In this document: in pieces, positions 62,607-64,000 of the stretch
Numbering within the stretch: position 1 is the stretch's first letter
Layout of the letters: the number at the start of each line of letters is the position of its first letter
Source of the DNA: Rhodococcus rhodochrous
GTDB taxonomy: Bacteria > Actinomycetota > Actinomycetes > Mycobacteriales > Mycobacteriaceae
DNA length: 64,000 nucleotides
Direction: 5' to 3'
Assembly (NCBI RefSeq): GCF_014854695.1
Contig: NZ_CP027557.1
Location: 2,790,001 to 2,854,000, forward strand
Program-made: the position numbers and the translations under genes
Notes under the pieces: model-generated
What the model was told of the DNA's origin: nothing
Seen by the model: the letters and a program-made list of their open reading frames with translations, nothing else
Database searches by the model: none

Positions 62607-62940
62607 TCTGCTCGACCTGCCTGTCCACGAGCACAACGGCGACCACGTCGGGTGGGTGTGCGATATACGTTTCCGCATCCCTGCTCGTCCGCCTGAATCG
62701 GACCGTGGGGGAGTGCTGTCGCCGGAGGTCGTCGGCATTCTCCTCTCGCCTCGCCGGCGCGGCTCGTACCTCGGATTCGAACGCACCGATGTGCGTGCCC
62801 CGGTGTTGCTCGCTCGGTGGATCCGGTGGCGCCACCGCGGGACCTGCCTGGTTCCGTGGTCCGATGTCGATCGCGTCGAGGACGGGGCTGTCGTGCTGGA
62901 CGCGCACTATCGTCGGGAATCGCCGCTGTTGAGCCGCTGA
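62593..62940 (+). CDS. PRC-barrel-like protein 2
   Basis: This is a 115-residue protein; ATG 62593 overlaps the preceding gene by 14 bases. It begins MLLTDLLDLPVHEHNGDHVG, then VVGILLSPRRRGSYLGFERT, with WIRWRHRGTCLVPWSDVDRV near the end. The beta-rich pattern and the DVxRxEDG turn suit a PRC barrel. It ends the four-gene operon and may pair with the first PRC protein. Confidence 0.72.
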   Translation: MLLTDLLDLPVHEHNGDHVGWVCDIRFRIPARPPESDRGGVLSPEVVGILLSPRRRGSYLGFERTDVRAPVLLARWIRWRHRGTCLVPWSDVDRVEDGAVVLDAHYRRESPLLSR

Positions 62941-62976
62941 CAGATCACGCCGCAGCCTCGACGATGCTGGGCGGAG

Positions 62977-63159
62977 TTACCATGCTCCGGCGGCGGCACG
63001 CCGCTGCTGCCGACGCCCGCCTTTTCCGTCGTGACGTCGCCTTGCCGGTATCCGCTGCGCACGTCGACGCAACGCCAGCTCGTGCTGCAAGCGCTCCGCA
63101 GAAAGCTTGCCCGGACCGTGAATGCTCGTGCCGTCCGGCCGTTCGATCGTGGTGGCCAT
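62977..63159 (-). CDS. Small basic protein
   Basis: This is a 60-residue protein; ATG 63159 after GAGGAGAAATACGGCG. The first half (MATTIERPDGTSIHGPGKLS, AERLQHELALRRRAQRI) is helical; the rest is Arg-rich. No family is recognised. It is convergent with the PRC operon and shares its start region with the end of the small frame before it, suggesting a short operon with the winged-helix gene upstream. Confidence 0.55.
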   Translation of the reverse strand: MATTIERPDGTSIHGPGKLSAERLQHELALRRRAQRIPARRRHDGKGGRRQQRRAAAGAW

Positions 63160-63308
63160 CGCCGTATTTCTCCTCGAGAATCTCGAAATTCGTCAGCGCC
63201 CAGTAGTACTCCTCGATGAGTACTGGGGCAACGGAATTTTCGCCCTCACCGCCGAGGACGAACGAACACCGAGTCGACGGCCACTTCGATACGGGTTCCC
63301 GACATCAT
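63160..63308 (-). pseudogene. Possible small gene broken by a 4-bp tandem duplication
   Basis: From ATG 63308/63305 (after GAGGGGTGG) the frame gives MSGTRIEVAVDSVFVRPRR and stops. At CGAACGAA (63259-63266) a 4-base tandem duplication lies; removing one copy joins DSVFV to LGGEGENSVAPVLIEEYYWA and LTNFEILEEKYG, a clearly protein-like reading. The product overlaps the start of the next small gene. The family is unknown. Confidence 0.4.
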
Positions 63309-63431
63309 CACCACCCCTCGCCGTCGATAGCTCAGCGAGACTGTCTGCCGCAGAACGTCACCTACCTCTCATGAGACAACCATCCATCCGACCGGTGAAC
63401 GGAATTCGGCCGAGCGCCTTTGCCTCGGATC

Positions 63432-63998
63432 TCAGGCCGCGGCCGGTGCTCGACATCCACACCGCACGGCACGCCCCTGCTCGTCGTCGGGAAGCCACCC
63501 GTACTCGTCGCAGTCGCCGCACTTCGGTTGGAGGACAAGGGGCGTCGGCAGCGACCGCCATAACGGCAACCATCCGTGCGCCAACCGCATCGGATTGCCC
63601 GGTCTGTGCACGGAATTCGCTGCCGCAACGAGAGCCGGCACACCATGCGTGGCGACGAGTGCTTCGATCGCCGCTGCCGCATCGGGTTTGAGGTAGACGA
63701 AGGTTGCGGTGAGTCCGGCCCGTCTGCAGGCTGCCGCAAGCTCGACCACCGCCGGACCGAGCGGTGCTTTCGTGACGCGCGGTGTGCGGTTGGTTTCCGT
63801 CCTTGGTGTATCGGTACTTGAAAGAGCGCCTGGGTCTCCGATGTCCGCGCTGCCGCGGGTCGGATTCTCAGGCGCCGGGTCGGTGACGGGACGTTCGTAG
63901 ATGGTCTGGATGGTGATCCACTGGCCGAGCTCGTTCTGGATCTTCTCGCGTACCAGGTAGCCGAGGTCGGCGAGCTCGCGTAAGGCCGATCGGATGGC
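63432..63998 (-). CDS. Winged-helix DNA-binding protein, mobile-element type (5' end outside window)
   Basis: The frame is open to the window edge. It reads IRSALRELADLGYLVREKIQ then NELGQWITIQTIYERPV, a winged helix as in replication/excision regulators of actinobacterial plasmids and integrative elements. A Pro/Thr-rich linker follows, then AAACRRAGLTATFVYLKPDA, and a Cys cluster CGDCDEYGW with VRCGCRA, which could bind zinc. It marks the probable edge of an integrated element beyond the window. Confidence 0.7.
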   Translation of the reverse strand, partial: AIRSALRELADLGYLVREKIQNELGQWITIQTIYERPVTDPAPENPTRGSADIGDPGALSSTDTPRTETNRTPRVTKAPLGPAVVELAAACRRAGLTATFVYLKPDAAAAIEALVATHGVPALVAAANSVHRPGNPMRLAHGWLPLWRSLPTPLVLQPKCGDCDEYGWLPDDEQGRAVRCGCRAPAAA

Positions 63999-64000
63999 GT

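Noticed and set aside
1..64000. CRISPR array, rRNA or tRNA genes
   Set aside because: No series of short direct repeats with regular spacers and no rRNA or tRNA folds were recognised on either strand by eye.

Overview
The window is high-GC actinobacterial DNA, most likely a Rhodococcus chromosome or close relative. The evidence is GC-rich third codon positions, many GTG starts, ATGA/GTGA gene overlaps, a PknK-type kinase, a gamma-butyrolactone gene trio of the kind known from Rhodococcus jostii RHA1, a remnant of an LGFP-repeat protein, and a long GapB-type GAPDH. All calls come from reading the sequence and from recalled family features; no database search was run.

Layout. 1-5.1 kb: a truncated metallopeptidase with six 56-residue repeats, an M28 peptidase remnant, a PadR regulator with an MFS exporter, and ppnP. 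5.1-14.5 kb: an 862-residue LuxR/MalT-type regulator, a small secreted protein, a Baeyer-Villiger monooxygenase remnant beside a KstD-like flavoprotein, and wrbA with a cluster of palindromes upstream. 14.7-23.2 kb: an enoyl-CoA hydratase with an SDR-derived leader, a TetR regulator, PknK, then gblA/gblR/gblE for butyrolactone-type signalling. 23.7-34.2 kb: a lipoprotein, a HugZ-like protein, a class III adenylate cyclase of the Rv1264 type, an MHYT sensor, several gene remnants, DoxX, an MFS transporter fused to carboxypeptidase-regulatory-like domains, an IS5-type transposase remnant and an amphi-Trp protein.

34.3-40.5 kb is a tight four-gene catabolic operon: AtuA-like DUF1446 protein, acyl-CoA carboxylase beta, biotin carboxylase/BCCP alpha, and enoyl-CoA hydratase. 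40.5-49.6 kb: a secreted Cys-rich protein, a LuxR-type remnant, a Thr/Ser dehydratase, a NarL-type two-component system divergent from a two-gene ABC exporter, a LapA-like protein, a YbdK-type carboxylate-amine ligase and a monooxygenase remnant. 49.7-59 kb: 5'-deoxynucleotidase, gapB with a structured leader and a strong terminator, a selenium-binding protein/methanethiol oxidase, a cutinase-like secreted hydrolase, an alpha/beta hydrolase coupled to a TetR regulator, a PPOX-family protein and cinA. 59-64 kb: a decayed hydrolase-cyclase fusion, a four-gene operon (lipoprotein, NRAMP-related transporter with altered metal-site motifs, two PRC-barrel-like proteins), and at the edge a winged-helix protein with small genes that suggest a mobile element.

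Two themes stand out. First, signalling genes are dense: PknK, butyrolactone synthase and receptor, adenylate cyclase, MHYT, a two-component system, a large LuxR protein. Second, gene decay is frequent: about ten remnants, at least six of which keep both ends of the gene but have lost the middle. The best candidates for something undescribed are the lipoprotein/NRAMP-related/PRC operon, the butyrolactone cluster with its candidate operators, and the MFS-carboxypeptidase-regulatory fusion.
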